From the NCBI RefSeq assembly GCF_001988955.1, contig NZ_CP014263.1, forward strand, positions 2,852,001 to 2,916,000: 64,000 nt of DNA. Direction: 5' to 3'. This DNA is from Spirosoma montaniterrae. Its GTDB lineage: Bacteria > Bacteroidota > Bacteroidia > Cytophagales > Spirosomataceae. Positions within the stretch are counted from its first letter, which is position 1. Every line of letters begins with the position of its first letter. Shown one piece after another: positions 16,764 to 24,887 of the stretch. The translations under genes and the position numbers were made by a program. The notes beneath the pieces were generated by a model, which was not told the origin of the DNA, searched no databases, and saw only the letters and a program-made list of their open reading frames with translations.

Positions 16764-18068
16764 CTATTGAGCCGACACGCGCCAGATGCGACCGGCAGCA
16801 TCATCGGCTACGAGCATTGAGCCATCGGAAGCCACTGTTACGCCCACGGGTCGGCCATGTACGTCTTTATCCTGACCTGCCACAAAGCCCGTCAGGAAAT
16901 CTTCGGGTTTACCCGGTTTGCCATCGCTGAACGGCACGAAAACGACTTTGTATCCCGAAAATTCGGAACGATTCCAGGAGCCGTGCTGCCCAATAAATGC
17001 GCCATTTCGGTACTTCTCCGGGAAGGTTTTGCTGTCATAAAACGCCAGTCCCAGCGAAGCCGTATGCGCGCCCAGCGGCACATCAGGCATTACTGCCTTT
17101 TTGACCAAATCAGGGCGTTCTCCCTTCCGGCGCGGGTCTTCGTTCGGCCCGAAATAACTGTACGGCCAACCGTAAAATGCACCTGATTTTACGCTCGTCA
17201 GGTAATCGGGCACGAGGTCATCGCCCAGCTCATCGCGCTCATTCACAGCCGTGTACAATGTCTGGGTTCCGGGGTGCCAATCCATGCCCACAGGGTTGCG
17301 CAGGCCGCTGGCATAGATGCGTTCGCCGGTGCCGTCGGGGTTGATTTCGAGAATACAGGCCCGGCGCACTTCGTGTTCCATACCGTTCTCGCCCACGTTG
17401 CTGCCCGACCCTACCGATACATAGATTTTCTTCCCATCGGGGCTGGCAAGCAGGTTGCGCGTCCAGTGATTATTATATCCACCGGCGGGCAGATCCAGAA
17501 TTTTCTTCCCTGCCGATGTCATTTTGGTTTGCCCGGCCTTGTACGGAAACATGAGCAGCGCGTCGGTGTTAGCAACGTAAAAGTTATTGCCCAGTACGAG
17601 CATCCCGAATGGCTGATTCAGTCCGGTCAGAAACGTTTCGCGCTGGTCGGGTTTGCCGTCGTTGTTGGTATCGCGCAGAAGGGTGATGCGGTTTGCGCTT
17701 TCGCCCGACCGCTCCGATTTGTTGCGGCCCGTTACGGCACTCACTACTTTTTTAACACCTTTGCGCTCGGTATTCGACTCAGCCACAAACACGTCGCCGT
17801 TGGGAGCCACGTAAATCCAGCGCGGGCTTTCCAGATCACGGGCGTATTCGGTCACGCTAAAGCCCGCCGGAGCCTGGGGCGTTTTACCATCGGGCCAGCC
17901 AACAACCTTGCTGAACTTTGTCGATGATTTCGTGGCATAGGGCGCAGGCAGTTCGAGCGGCTGGGCCGTTGTTTGCACCGAAGCACCCGTCGCATTTTCG
18001 TCTTTTTTCTGACCACAGGCCAGCAGCGTAGCAACCAGAGCTAAACAAAAGAAGGGACTTGCTCTCAT
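16764..18068 (-). CDS. Sorbosone/PQQ-type sugar dehydrogenase beta-propeller lipoprotein
   Basis: A 434-residue protein with a lipoprotein signal (MRASPFFCLALVATLLACGQ, lipid attachment at the Cys), then a six-bladed beta-propeller of the glucose/sorbosone dehydrogenase family. Recognisable segments are RWIYVAPNGDVFVAESN, GLRNPVGMDWHPGTQTLYTA, VNERDELGDDLVPDYLTSV, GAFYGWPYSYFG and the C-terminal GRPVGVTVASDGSMLVADDA. Family members oxidise aldoses or aldehydes with PQQ, usually in the periplasm. PQQ biosynthesis genes are not in this window, so the cofactor may be taken up, or the activity may differ. An inverted repeat sits about 40 bases upstream of the start. Confidence 0.82.
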   Translation of the reverse strand: MRASPFFCLALVATLLACGQKKDENATGASVQTTAQPLELPAPYATKSSTKFSKVVGWPDGKTPQAPAGFSVTEYARDLESPRWIYVAPNGDVFVAESNTERKGVKKVVSAVTGRNKSERSGESANRITLLRDTNNDGKPDQRETFLTGLNQPFGMLVLGNNFYVANTDALLMFPYKAGQTKMTSAGKKILDLPAGGYNNHWTRNLLASPDGKKIYVSVGSGSNVGENGMEHEVRRACILEINPDGTGERIYASGLRNPVGMDWHPGTQTLYTAVNERDELGDDLVPDYLTSVKSGAFYGWPYSYFGPNEDPRRKGERPDLVKKAVMPDVPLGAHTASLGLAFYDSKTFPEKYRNGAFIGQHGSWNRSEFSGYKVVFVPFSDGKPGKPEDFLTGFVAGQDKDVHGRPVGVTVASDGSMLVADDAAGRIWRVSAQ

Positions 18069-18107
18069 AACGTTGTGTTTATACTAATTTGATTTTAATT
18101 GCCACAT

Positions 18108-18234
18108 GGCTGACGCGGGTGAGACGCAAAGGGTTGCGTCTCTACAATCGACCATCCGGCGTAGAGACGCAACCCTTTGCGTCTCACCCGCGCCAGCCAG
18201 CAAACCCTTTGCGTCTCACCGCGTCAGCCATCCG
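18108..18234. repeat. Inverted repeat, GAGACGCAAAGGGTTGCGTCTC word
   Basis: A 38-base arm at 18108-18145 (GGCTGACGCGGGTGAGACGC and on) is answered almost perfectly at 18161-18198. A third partial copy of the second arm follows at 18200-18234. The core 22-mer is itself nearly palindromic. The same core occurs four times at 56240-56390. It occupies the space between the promoter of the dehydrogenase gene and the end of the next gene at 18351. No gene was seen in 18069-18350. Confidence 0.9.
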
Positions 18235-18350
18235 CTACACCTGATTCAATTTTGTATTAAATCAAGAATGGTTAACAGAAACGAATGCGCCACTATCGGA
18301 AGTAACGACACTCGTCTCTATTAACCATTATTCCCTCTACCCGGTTTTAA

Positions 18351-18698
18351 CTACTCTTTCTTCGCCGATAATTCCGTACCCTGAATGGTCAGCGTGAGGC
18401 CCGTAACGGCTTTTGTGGCTGCGTCGCGAATAAACGTGATGATAGAACCGTATGAACTGGTCGATTGATACATATCGGCTTTGGGCTGCTTGACTAATTT
18501 GTTTTTGCCGTAGCTATCGGCTTCGCCAAATAACTCGCCCTTCTCAGCCGTGACCGCAAATTTGTTTATTGGGCTACCGCTGCTAAACGTATATGAGCCA
18601 GCGTAGGCACTGAGCGAATCGGTAGTGGCGGTTGTCTGCGCCTGAGCAGCAGCAGATACGGCGAACAGCAGCGTCAGGCAGAATAGTATTGTTTTCAT
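18351..18698 (-). CDS. Small secreted DUF3471-like protein
   Basis: A 115-residue protein with a clear signal peptide (MKTILFCLTLLFAVSAAAQA, cleavage after AQA). The single compact domain begins with LSAYAGSYTFSSGSPINKFA and includes EKGELFGEADSYGKNKLV and ATKAVTGLTLTIQGTELSAK. This pattern resembles the small beta domain (DUF3471) often attached to beta-lactamase-like serine hydrolases, here on its own. The location is periplasmic or extracellular. Function is unknown. It is monocistronic between an inverted repeat and the acetyltransferase gene. Confidence 0.6.
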   Translation of the reverse strand: MKTILFCLTLLFAVSAAAQAQTTATTDSLSAYAGSYTFSSGSPINKFAVTAEKGELFGEADSYGKNKLVKQPKADMYQSTSSYGSIITFIRDAATKAVTGLTLTIQGTELSAKKE

Positions 18699-18723
18699 CG
18701 ATTGGTTGGCTTGGTTTGTCTGA

Positions 18724-19131
18724 TTACAAGGTTACAGAAAATTGGGCATACGGGATTGGCCCTTTATAAAAAACTTCGCTGACGGCTTCCATGCCGAATC
18801 GTCGGTAAAAGTCAGCCGCGTCGAGCCGGGCGTCGCACCAGAGCGTAGAGGCACCCAGCCGCCGGGCTTCGGCAATGACGTGGTTCATCAACTGTGTACC
18901 GATACCCTGCCGCTGCCGGTCGGGCCGGGCGGCAAACTTCCGAAAGCGGGCAACGTTTCCCTCGACAAACAGCGAGATGACAGCCACTAATTCGTCGGCC
19001 TGAAACGCGCCGTAGTGATGTCCCTCGGCATCATTCTCCACTTTTACATAATCGAACGGCTTGTCTGGCCACAGCACGGCGTGGCGGAGCGGGTACGTCT
19101 GTTCGGGCGCGATGGGTCGAATCGTTATCAT
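18724..19131 (-). CDS. GNAT-family N-acetyltransferase
   Basis: A 135-residue single GNAT domain. The acetyl-CoA-binding motif A is visible as RKFAARPDRQRQGIGTQLMN (the R/Q-x-x-G-x-G/A loop), preceded by the strand LVAVISLFVEG and followed by the helix HVIAEARRLGASTLWCDA and a C-terminal FYRRFGMEAVSEVF. The substrate cannot be predicted. Its start overlaps the stop of the upstream dehydratase gene by one base (TGATG), so the two are translationally coupled and the enzyme may act on an amino acid or related amine; this link is inferred. Confidence 0.88.
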   Translation of the reverse strand: MITIRPIAPEQTYPLRHAVLWPDKPFDYVKVENDAEGHHYGAFQADELVAVISLFVEGNVARFRKFAARPDRQRQGIGTQLMNHVIAEARRLGASTLWCDARLDAADFYRRFGMEAVSEVFYKGPIPYAQFSVTL

Positions 19132-20078
19132 CAGAATGGCAGTTTTCCCAAATCAACATTTCCGCCGGTTAAAATAATACCGATTTTTTGCCCTGCGAAG
19201 CGATCCGGGTGTTTCAAAACAACGGCCAACGGCACGGCGCAGGAAGGTTCGACAATGATTTTCATACGCTCCCAGATCAGCCGCATGGCCGCGATGATTT
19301 CGGGATCAGACACGGTCAGAATATCGGTAACGTGCTGACGGATGATGCTCAATGTTCGGTCGCTGAGGGTGGTTAGCAGGCCATCGGCAATGGTATCTAC
19401 AAACGGTGCTTTTTCGACCTGCCCGCTCCGAAACGACAGCACAGCATCAGCCGCACCTTCGGGTTCGCCCGCTACGACGCGCGTTATGGGCGAGAGATAA
19501 TGAGCTATGAGGGCCGTGCCGCTCAACAGTCCTCCCCCACCCACGGGGGCCAAAATCGTATCCAACGGTGCATCGGTTCCAATGTCTTCAATTAATTCTT
19601 TGGCGGCTGTAGCCTGCCCGGCAATCACGCGCTCATCATCGAACGGATGTACCAGCACGGCCCCCGTTTGGGCGATCACGTCGCGCACACCCTGTTCGCG
19701 GGCTTCGAGCGTTGGCTCACACTCAATCACTTCGGCACCGTAATCACGCACGGCATCTTTTTTCACCTGCGGGGCTGTACGCGGCATTACGATGTAGGCG
19801 GGCATACCCACCTGCCGGGCCGCATAGGCCACCGCCTGTGCATGGTTGCCCGACGAATGCGTGGTGATGGCCGTTCCTTCACGGTTTTGGGCCACCTGCA
19901 ACACAGCATTCACACCACCCCGCGCCTTGAATGCCCCGATTTTCTGAAAGTTCTCGCATTTGAAATACAGGTCGGCCCCGGCGCGTTGGTTTAAGGTATG
20001 ATTGGTCAGCACGGGCGTTCGGTGGATGTAAGGCCGAATGCGGTCGTGGGCGTCGCGGATAGATTCGAGCGAAATCAT
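19131..20078 (-). CDS. PLP-dependent threonine/serine dehydratase (fold type II)
   Basis: A 315-residue enzyme of the short catabolic threonine dehydratase/serine racemase type, without the C-terminal regulatory ACT domain of biosynthetic IlvA. The PLP-binding Lys is at position 51 in FQKIGAFKARGGVNA, THSSGNHAQAVAYAAR contacts substrate, and the phosphate-binding loop is GGGGLLSGTALIA. The C-terminal end has ILTGGNVDLGKLPF. It would convert L-threonine or L-serine to the 2-oxo acid and ammonia, or racemise serine. It is translationally coupled to the downstream acetyltransferase and diverges from the isomerase gene across an imperfect inverted repeat. Confidence 0.88.
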   Translation of the reverse strand: MISLESIRDAHDRIRPYIHRTPVLTNHTLNQRAGADLYFKCENFQKIGAFKARGGVNAVLQVAQNREGTAITTHSSGNHAQAVAYAARQVGMPAYIVMPRTAPQVKKDAVRDYGAEVIECEPTLEAREQGVRDVIAQTGAVLVHPFDDERVIAGQATAAKELIEDIGTDAPLDTILAPVGGGGLLSGTALIAHYLSPITRVVAGEPEGAADAVLSFRSGQVEKAPFVDTIADGLLTTLSDRTLSIIRQHVTDILTVSDPEIIAAMRLIWERMKIIVEPSCAVPLAVVLKHPDRFAGQKIGIILTGGNVDLGKLPF

Positions 20079-20088
20079 GCTTTGTGTT

Positions 20089-20173
20089 CATTGGTCAGGG
20101 TTCAAAGTTTACCATTCAAAGTTTATTGTCCAAAAACCTTGACCAATGACTATCGAACGATGAACTTTGAGCC
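20089..20173. repeat. Imperfect inverted repeat in a divergent promoter gap
   Basis: CATTGGTCAGG (20089) and CCTTGACCAATG (20137) are inverted, as are TCAAAGTT (20102) and AACTTTGA (20163). CAAAGTTT also occurs twice in direct orientation. It lies between the divergent dehydratase (20078) and isomerase (20201) genes and is a more degraded member of the iterated-word class. Confidence 0.6.
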
Positions 20174-20200
20174 TTAGAAACCGCTAAACCTTTTTTGGGT

Positions 20201-21133
20201 ATGACACTCAACCGCCGTTTATTTATTGCACAGATTACCGGAGCCGCTGCCGGGCTGGCCTTTCTGCCCGATGCCTTTGCCGCTCCGGCGAAGAAAAAAA
20301 TGTTCTTCGACATTTCGCTGGCCGAGTGGTCGCTCCATAAAGAACTGTTTGCCAAAAAGATAACGAACCTCGATTTCCCCGGCCTTGCCCGCAAAGAGTT
20401 CGATATCAGCATCGTGGAATACGTCAGCACGTTTTTCAAAGACAAAGCCGAAGATAAAACGTACCTGAACGACTTGCTGGCCCGCTGCAAAGACAACGGC
20501 GTGAGCAACCACCTCATCATGATCGACGGTGAGGGCGGGCTGGCCGAACTCGACGCGGCCAAACGCAGTCAGGCGGTCGATAACCACAAAAAATGGGTTG
20601 AATGCGCCAAATACCTCGGCTGCAAAACCATTCGTGTAAATGCCTACGGACAAGGCACCGCCGAAGAGGTGCAGAAAGCCGCCATCGACGGTCTGGGCAA
20701 GCTGGGCGAGTTTGCCAAACCCGTTGGTATCAACATCATTGTCGAAAACCACGGCGGCTATTCATCCAACGGGCAATGGCTGGCAACGGTCATGAAACAG
20801 GTAGGCATGAAGAACGTGGGAACGCTGCCCGACTTCGGCAACTTCTGCATCAAGCGCAACAGCACCGACTGGAAAATCTGCGAAGACCAGTACGACCGCT
20901 ATCAGGGTACGCAGGAGCTAATGCCCTTTGCCAAAGGCGTTTCGGCCAAAAGCTACGATTTCGACGCGCAGGGCAACTGCATCGAAACCGACTACAGCCG
21001 CATCATGAAAATCGTGAAAGACAGCGGCTTTAAAGGCATCGTCGGCATCGAATACGAAGGCGATAAAGACGACGAACGCACGGGCATCCGCAAAACAAAA
21101 GCCCTGCTCGAACGGGTTGGCGTTACGGTCTAA
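20201..21133 (+). CDS. Secreted sugar-phosphate isomerase/epimerase-like TIM-barrel protein
   Basis: Start taken as ATG 20201, since a TTG two codons earlier is less likely, giving 310 residues. The N-terminus MTLNRRLFIAQITGAAAG ... AFAAPA looks like an exported, Tat-like signal with a twin arginine. The rest is an AP-endonuclease-2-type TIM barrel: FDISLAEWSLHKELFAKKIT, HLIMIDGEGGLAELD, GINIIVENHGGYSSNG (Glu ligand), GTLPDFGNFCI (Asp/His-type ligand strand) and FKGIVGIEYEGDKDDE (C-terminal Glu). Exported family members in Bacteroidota act on sugars, but the substrate is unknown. It is followed by the ketoglutarate-semialdehyde dehydrogenase after a gap made of an inverted repeat. Confidence 0.82.
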   Translation: MTLNRRLFIAQITGAAAGLAFLPDAFAAPAKKKMFFDISLAEWSLHKELFAKKITNLDFPGLARKEFDISIVEYVSTFFKDKAEDKTYLNDLLARCKDNGVSNHLIMIDGEGGLAELDAAKRSQAVDNHKKWVECAKYLGCKTIRVNAYGQGTAEEVQKAAIDGLGKLGEFAKPVGINIIVENHGGYSSNGQWLATVMKQVGMKNVGTLPDFGNFCIKRNSTDWKICEDQYDRYQGTQELMPFAKGVSAKSYDFDAQGNCIETDYSRIMKIVKDSGFKGIVGIEYEGDKDDERTGIRKTKALLERVGVTV

Positions 21134-21135
21134 AC

Positions 21136-21199
21136 AGTAACGCGGGTGGAAATCCGCATGGTACCAAACTAACGAATGCGGGTTCCCATCCGCGTTACT
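21136..21199. repeat. Inverted repeat, AACGCGGGTGGAAATCCGC word
   Basis: The arm at 21136-21159 (AGTAACGCGGGTGGAAATCC and on) is answered at 21176-21199 (ATGCGGGTTCCCATCCGCGT and on) with few mismatches and a 16-base loop. It ends two bases before the ATG of the aldehyde dehydrogenase gene. Confidence 0.85.
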
Positions 21200-21201
21200 T
21201 C

Positions 21202-22794
21202 ATGCAAACGACTCAACTCCTTACCGCTAATTTTATTGGCAACGACGCAGTTACTGGTGACAATGACGTGTTTCAGGCATTTGCCCCCGCGCAGGGTGAA
21301 ACACTGGCCGATGAGTTTACCAACGTAACGCCCGAACAGGCTGATCTGGCCGTTGAAAAAGCGGCTGCTGCCTTTGGGCCATACAGCCGACTGCACCCGC
21401 ACGAACGCGCGACTTTTATTGACGCCATTGCCGCTGAAATCGACGCGCTCGGCGACGCGCTCATTGACCGCGCCGTGCTGGAAAGCGGCCTGCCCACGGC
21501 CCGCCTGACGGGCGAACGGGGCCGCACTACGGGGCAACTGCGGCTGTTTGCCAATCTGTTGCGCGAAGGCTCGTGGGTCGATGCCCGCATCAACCCGGCC
21601 CTGCCCGACCGGCAGCCTTTGCCCCGCCCCGATTTGCGCCGGATGCTGGTGCCACTCGGCCCGGTGGTGGTGTTTGGCGCGAGTAATTTTCCGCTGGCGT
21701 TTTCGGTGGCCGGGGGCGATACGGCTTCGGCACTGGCCGCTGGCTGTCCGGTGGTGTGCAAGGCGCACCCGTCGCACCCCGGCACGTCGTCGCTGGTGGG
21801 GGTAGCCATTGCGCGGGCGGCAGAAAAAACGGGGATGCCCGATGGCGTTTTTTCGCTGCTCCACGCCGACAATGAAGTGGCGCAGAGTTTGGTAGCGCAT
21901 CCGGCCATCAAAGCGGCAGGCTTTACGGGGTCGCGCCGGGGTGGACTGGCTTTGTTGCGCGTGGCGCAGGAACGGCCCGAACCGATTCCGGTATACGCTG
22001 AAATGAGCGCGGTAAATCCGGTAGTGATTCTGCCCGGAGCCATTGCCGACAATGCGCCAAAGGTAGCGGCTGGTTTGGCGGCTTCGATTACGCTCGGCGT
22101 TGGGCAGTTTTGTACCAATCCTGGTCTGGTGTTTTTGCTGGAGTCAGACCAAACCGAAGCGTTTCTGGAGACCGTGGCCGAGAAAATACGGGCGTCGGCT
22201 CCGGCTACGATGCTCAACGCGGGCATTTGTTCGGCCTATCAAAAAGGCGTTCAGCACATTCGGGTTATGCCAGGCGTTCACCTGCTGGCCGAAGCCGACA
22301 CCGACGCCGACCCAACCCGCACCGAAGGCCGGCCCGCCGTGCTGACCACCACAACCCCGCTTTATCTGAGTAATGACGAACTGAGTCAGGAAATCTTCGG
22401 TCCCAGTTCATTGATCGTGGTTTGCCAGGATGAAAGCGAACTGGCCGAATGCATCGCGTCGCTGGAGGGGCAGCTTACGGCCACGCTTTACGCCACGCCC
22501 GACGAACTGCGCCCATCGGCTTACAACTGGATTGACCTGTTGCAGAACAAAGCTGGTCGCGTACTGTTTGGCGGCTTCCCAACGGGCGTAGAAGTGGCCG
22601 AAGCCATGACCCACGGCGGCCCCTTCCCGGCCACCACCGACAGCCGCACTACCTCCGTTGGCACGGCGGCTATTCTGCGCTGGGTGCGGCCCATCACCTA
22701 TCAAAGTTTCCCCGACGAGCTATTGCCATTAGCTTTGCAGAATGCCAACCCCCTCGGCATCTGGCGAAATGTGGACGGAGTGATGACGAAATAG
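21202..22794 (+). CDS. NADP+-dependent 2-oxoglutarate semialdehyde (2,5-dioxovalerate) dehydrogenase
   Basis: A 530-residue aldehyde dehydrogenase. The catalytic Cys is residue 304 in GVGQFCTNPGLVFLL and the general-base Glu is residue 267 in PVYAEMSAVNPVV. The cofactor region includes PLGPVVVFGASNFPLAFSVA and FTGSRRGGLAL. The length of about 525 and segments such as SAVNPVVILPGA, LYLSNDELSQEIFGPSSLIV and FGGFPTGVEVAEAMTHGGPF are typical of the ketoglutarate-semialdehyde dehydrogenase group that ends non-phosphorylative pentose, glucarate and hydroxyproline degradation. The preceding sugar-isomerase-like gene fits a sugar-acid pathway, but no dehydratase for it is present here. GC content is high compared with the island that follows. 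Confidence 0.85.
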   Translation: MQTTQLLTANFIGNDAVTGDNDVFQAFAPAQGETLADEFTNVTPEQADLAVEKAAAAFGPYSRLHPHERATFIDAIAAEIDALGDALIDRAVLESGLPTARLTGERGRTTGQLRLFANLLREGSWVDARINPALPDRQPLPRPDLRRMLVPLGPVVVFGASNFPLAFSVAGGDTASALAAGCPVVCKAHPSHPGTSSLVGVAIARAAEKTGMPDGVFSLLHADNEVAQSLVAHPAIKAAGFTGSRRGGLALLRVAQERPEPIPVYAEMSAVNPVVILPGAIADNAPKVAAGLAASITLGVGQFCTNPGLVFLLESDQTEAFLETVAEKIRASAPATMLNAGICSAYQKGVQHIRVMPGVHLLAEADTDADPTRTEGRPAVLTTTTPLYLSNDELSQEIFGPSSLIVVCQDESELAECIASLEGQLTATLYATPDELRPSAYNWIDLLQNKAGRVLFGGFPTGVEVAEAMTHGGPFPATTDSRTTSVGTAAILRWVRPITYQSFPDELLPLALQNANPLGIWRNVDGVMTK

Positions 22795-22888
22795 GCTGGT
22801 GAATTCATAAGCGAAGTACACATGTGCAACAGCATTTGTCGCCTATCTATTTACTTGGAACCGTTAGAATGTGTATACTTGTGCATCG

Positions 22889-23008
22889 GCTCAACACGCG
22901 TACTTTGCAATTATTGAAATACAGACTAATGATTCAACGCTTAATGTCAAATATGTGATTACCAATCGTTTAACATTAAGCGTTATTGCGTACAATAATA
23001 CGTTGGGC
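22889..23008. other. Cassette-end-like imperfect palindrome (attC-like)
   Basis: GCTCAAC at 22889-22895 fits RYYYAAC and GTTGGGC at 23002-23008 fits GTTRRRY, the two outer core sites of integron attC sites. Between them AACGCTTAATGT (22936-22947) and ACATTAAGCGTT (22973-22984) form a perfect 12-bp inverted repeat. Shorter matches (GTAC, GCAAT) align on both arms with extra bases on one side. The total of 120 bases is within the attC range. No integrase gene or second site was found, so this is a resemblance only. Confidence 0.35.
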
Positions 23009-23190
23009 GGTCGCCATCCGTGAGCGTTCATTTCCGGGTTTCGCGCGACAGGTTGCTGGCCGCTGGAGCTGTCGGGCGGTCTGTTGGGGTGCCTCGGCTG
23101 ACAAATAGCACTTACGTGAGTTTGGGGCCTTTTTCCGTGTTTCGGCTTCCGGTTGACCAGCCGCACTTGCGTAAGTGGCAGACTTTATTG
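23009..23190. other. GC-rich palindromic stretch at the left of the island, no gene
   Basis: The stretch starts with GGTCGCCATC (repeated at 24262). It holds GACAGGTTGCTGGCCG at 23047-23062 (15/16 identical to 24194-24209). It also has a hairpin of CACTTACGTGAGT (23109) with ACTTGCGTAAGTG (23165). No convincing reading frame was seen in 22795-23190. Confidence 0.5.
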
Positions 23191-23625
23191 TTATTGGTCA
23201 GAGGGTTCTATCTCGGTCAGTTCGTTATGAATGTCCATTTTAACCAATGTATTTGCCCCTCTCTCTTCTTCGTATTCTTGGAGTAATGAAACTAAAAAAT
23301 TGTCGCCTATATCCAAGGTTTGCAGTGGCCCTCTTTTGGGATAAACATATAGGAGACAGATTTCATCTGTCTGAGTATCGGCAAATGCAATGAGTCTGAA
23401 TCCGTTGCTTTTACTCAGCTTTAAACTTGAATGAGCCACCCTAATCTTTAGAGCATAACGCGTTTCATTTTTTAGCAACTGAACGTTGCTTTTAGTCAGA
23501 GTAGTGACATCCTTGCCGTCCAACTCATTGCAAATATCAACCTTACATGAAATATAATTATGCTTGGGTTTCTTGTAGAGTTGCCTTAAAGCATCACGAA
23601 ACTTTTTTGTAGAACTTACAATCAA
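23191..23625 (-). CDS. RelE/HigB-like candidate toxin
   Basis: A 144-residue AT-rich gene. The central part reads YALKIRVAHSSLKLSKSNGF, then RLIAFADTQTDEICLLYVYP, then KRG. This has the strand order of RelE-superfamily mRNA-interferase toxins (K-x-R ... G-x-R-x-I ... I-x-L-L-x-I-Y-x-K), preceded by a helix (KKFRDALRQLYKK). Catalytic residues cannot be assigned with confidence, and the length is larger than typical RelE (about 95 residues). It lies two bases downstream of a helical 140-residue gene in the same orientation, an arrangement like antitoxin-toxin pairs. Both lie in a low-GC segment bounded by GC-rich palindromic units, suggesting acquisition as a cassette. Confidence 0.45.
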   Translation of the reverse strand: MIVSSTKKFRDALRQLYKKPKHNYISCKVDICNELDGKDVTTLTKSNVQLLKNETRYALKIRVAHSSLKLSKSNGFRLIAFADTQTDEICLLYVYPKRGPLQTLDIGDNFLVSLLQEYEEERGANTLVKMDIHNELTEIEPSDQ

Positions 23626-23627
23626 AT

Positions 23628-24050
23628 CTAAAGACGACTAAAGAGTGATAGCAAATTTGAATTAGCTTTATAAGTTACATGAACGTTGATTGTATCTGAA
23701 ATAATTTCTTTCAGTTGCGCCACTTGCTCGCTGTAAGACCGGATTGCAACACCCATTGCAGGGGCAAATGCACTTTTCTCTAATTTAATCCGTGTTTTAG
23801 TCACAGCATTAAGCAAACTCTTTAGCGATGGAAGTGCGTTATATACAGAATTACTATTTAAGTTGAGTTCAAGTATCAACTTTTCGTTTAAGTCACTAAA
23901 TTTGGCAGTGAAGTCGTTGAAATCAGCAGATAATTCATTGGCTAAGTCAAAGTATTCGTCTGAACCAATTGCTATCCTTTCGCTGCTTCGCTTTGAAACG
24001 GCTTCGTTTTCTTGAAAAACTTCACAAATCGTTTCTTCTATAGCAACCAT
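23628..24050 (-). CDS. Helical protein, possible partner of the RelE-like gene
   Basis: A 140-residue, AT-rich, acidic and mostly helical protein (IEETICEVFQENEAVSKR, ANELSADFNDFTAKFSDLNE, SLKSLLNAVTKTRIKLEKSA). No DNA-binding motif or family was recognised. It is encoded immediately upstream of the RelE-like gene with a two-base gap, and a 19-bp perfect inverted repeat sits just in front of its start (24060-24122), where an autoregulator would bind. By position it could be the antitoxin, but this rests on arrangement only. The ATG at 24050 is the first in the frame after the inverted repeat. Confidence 0.45.
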   Translation of the reverse strand: MVAIEETICEVFQENEAVSKRSSERIAIGSDEYFDLANELSADFNDFTAKFSDLNEKLILELNLNSNSVYNALPSLKSLLNAVTKTRIKLEKSAFAPAMGVAIRSYSEQVAQLKEIISDTINVHVTYKANSNLLSLFSRL

Positions 24051-24059
24051 CTCTCAATT

Positions 24060-24122
24060 AAAATTTGCGTTACTTTGTTACGGGTGTTCTACGACTGCCT
24101 GTTACAAAGTAACGCAAATTTT
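24060..24122. repeat. Perfect 19-bp inverted repeat before the candidate toxin-antitoxin pair
   Basis: AAAATTTGCGTTACTTTGT (24060-24078) is exactly complementary to ACAAAGTAACGCAAATTTT (24104-24122), with a 25-base loop. It begins ten bases upstream of the ATG at 24050. It could be an operator, a leader hairpin, or one end of the acquired segment. Confidence 0.75.
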
Positions 24123-24193
24123 CGGAACTTCGTTTAAAAATTTTAGCAACGAAACAGGTACAGCTTTTCGCTCCGCGCTGCCACCTCTCGTTC

Positions 24194-24440
24194 GACAGGT
24201 TGCAGGCCGATAGGTCGGAGTTGAGGCTCCCAACACGTCCATGTGTGTAAAGGCTTCCTTCGGTCGCCATCACCACATGGGGGCGTTGGTGTTCGTCTAA
24301 GCCGGGCTTTCGTATGACAGGCCGCATGTCCCGATTGGGCAGCTCTATACTCCCATTTCAGCGTTTCGGGCGACACTGCGAACACCCCGATTGGGTAGTT
24401 TTAGGCTTCCATGTCTGGGTCTTGTCGGCGACAGACTAAC
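24194..24440. other. Right-hand GC-rich palindromic units of the island, no gene
   Basis: Three related units follow one another. The first is GACAGGTTGCAGGCCG (24194), with CCAACACGTCCATGTG (24229) paired to CACATGGGGGCGTTGG (24274-24289) around GGTCGCCATC. The second is GACAGGCCGC (24316) with CCCGATTGGG. The third is CGACACTGCG (24371) with CCCGATTGGG. No credible gene was found in 24051-24477. The units resemble those on the left of the pair at 23009-23190. Confidence 0.5.
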
Positions 24441-24477
24441 CACCCCTATAACACTATTTTTATACTAAATTAGCTCT

Positions 24478-24729
24478 ATGAAAATTCAAGAGATGAGCAA
24501 TGAGGCTTTGCTCAAACGGAAAAAGATAACAGAAGTCGCAACGGCTACACTCGCTGGCTTGCTTACGGTCCTGCTGATTGCAGCCCTATTTCTGTGCTTC
24601 ACAAAGGAATTATCCATTGGACTCTCCTTGGTCATCATTCCTTTGGCTTTGTCTCCTATTCTGTACATCAACATCAATGACGTGAGAATTGTCAAGAGGG
24701 AGCTACAGAATCGAAACCAAGTGCTTTGA
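24478..24729 (+). CDS. Small two-helix membrane protein
   Basis: An 83-residue protein with a charged N-terminus (MKIQEMSNEALLKRKKITEV), two predicted membrane helices at about 23-43 (ATLAGLLTVLLIAALFLCF) and 48-68 (LSIGLSLVIIPLALSPILYI) and a short basic tail. No family was recognised with confidence, though small proteins of this shape are common in Cytophagales genomes. Codon use and GC are lower than in the flanking core genes. It follows the palindromic units of the island. Confidence 0.6.
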   Translation: MKIQEMSNEALLKRKKITEVATATLAGLLTVLLIAALFLCFTKELSIGLSLVIIPLALSPILYININDVRIVKRELQNRNQVL

Positions 24730-24887
24730 CTCCGCTTCGCATAAGATGATTTTGGGTGACAAGTATTACGCGTCCTGAGAGGTAGTTACACATCAATCCC
24801 ATAAGTGAACCACGCCCCGATATAGTATTAGTTTACGTAGTAATTGAACCCCGTGTTCTCAATAGTAAATTCATACACGCTACCGTC

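Noticed and set aside
21273..22226. Long minus-strand frame of 317 codons opposite the aldehyde dehydrogenase
   Set aside because: It is a shadow of the high-GC sense gene, with no family features and Ala/Ser/Arg-rich content; the sense strand has catalytic motifs.
22891..23166. A 91-codon minus-strand frame left of the RelE-like gene
   Set aside because: It runs through the palindromic units and the inverted repeat with no domain, start signal or plausible composition.
24194..24440. Second integron attC site closing the cassette
   Set aside because: No GTTRRRY or RYYYAAC core is present in this stretch; nearest matches (GTTGAGG, TCCCAAC) fail at one position.
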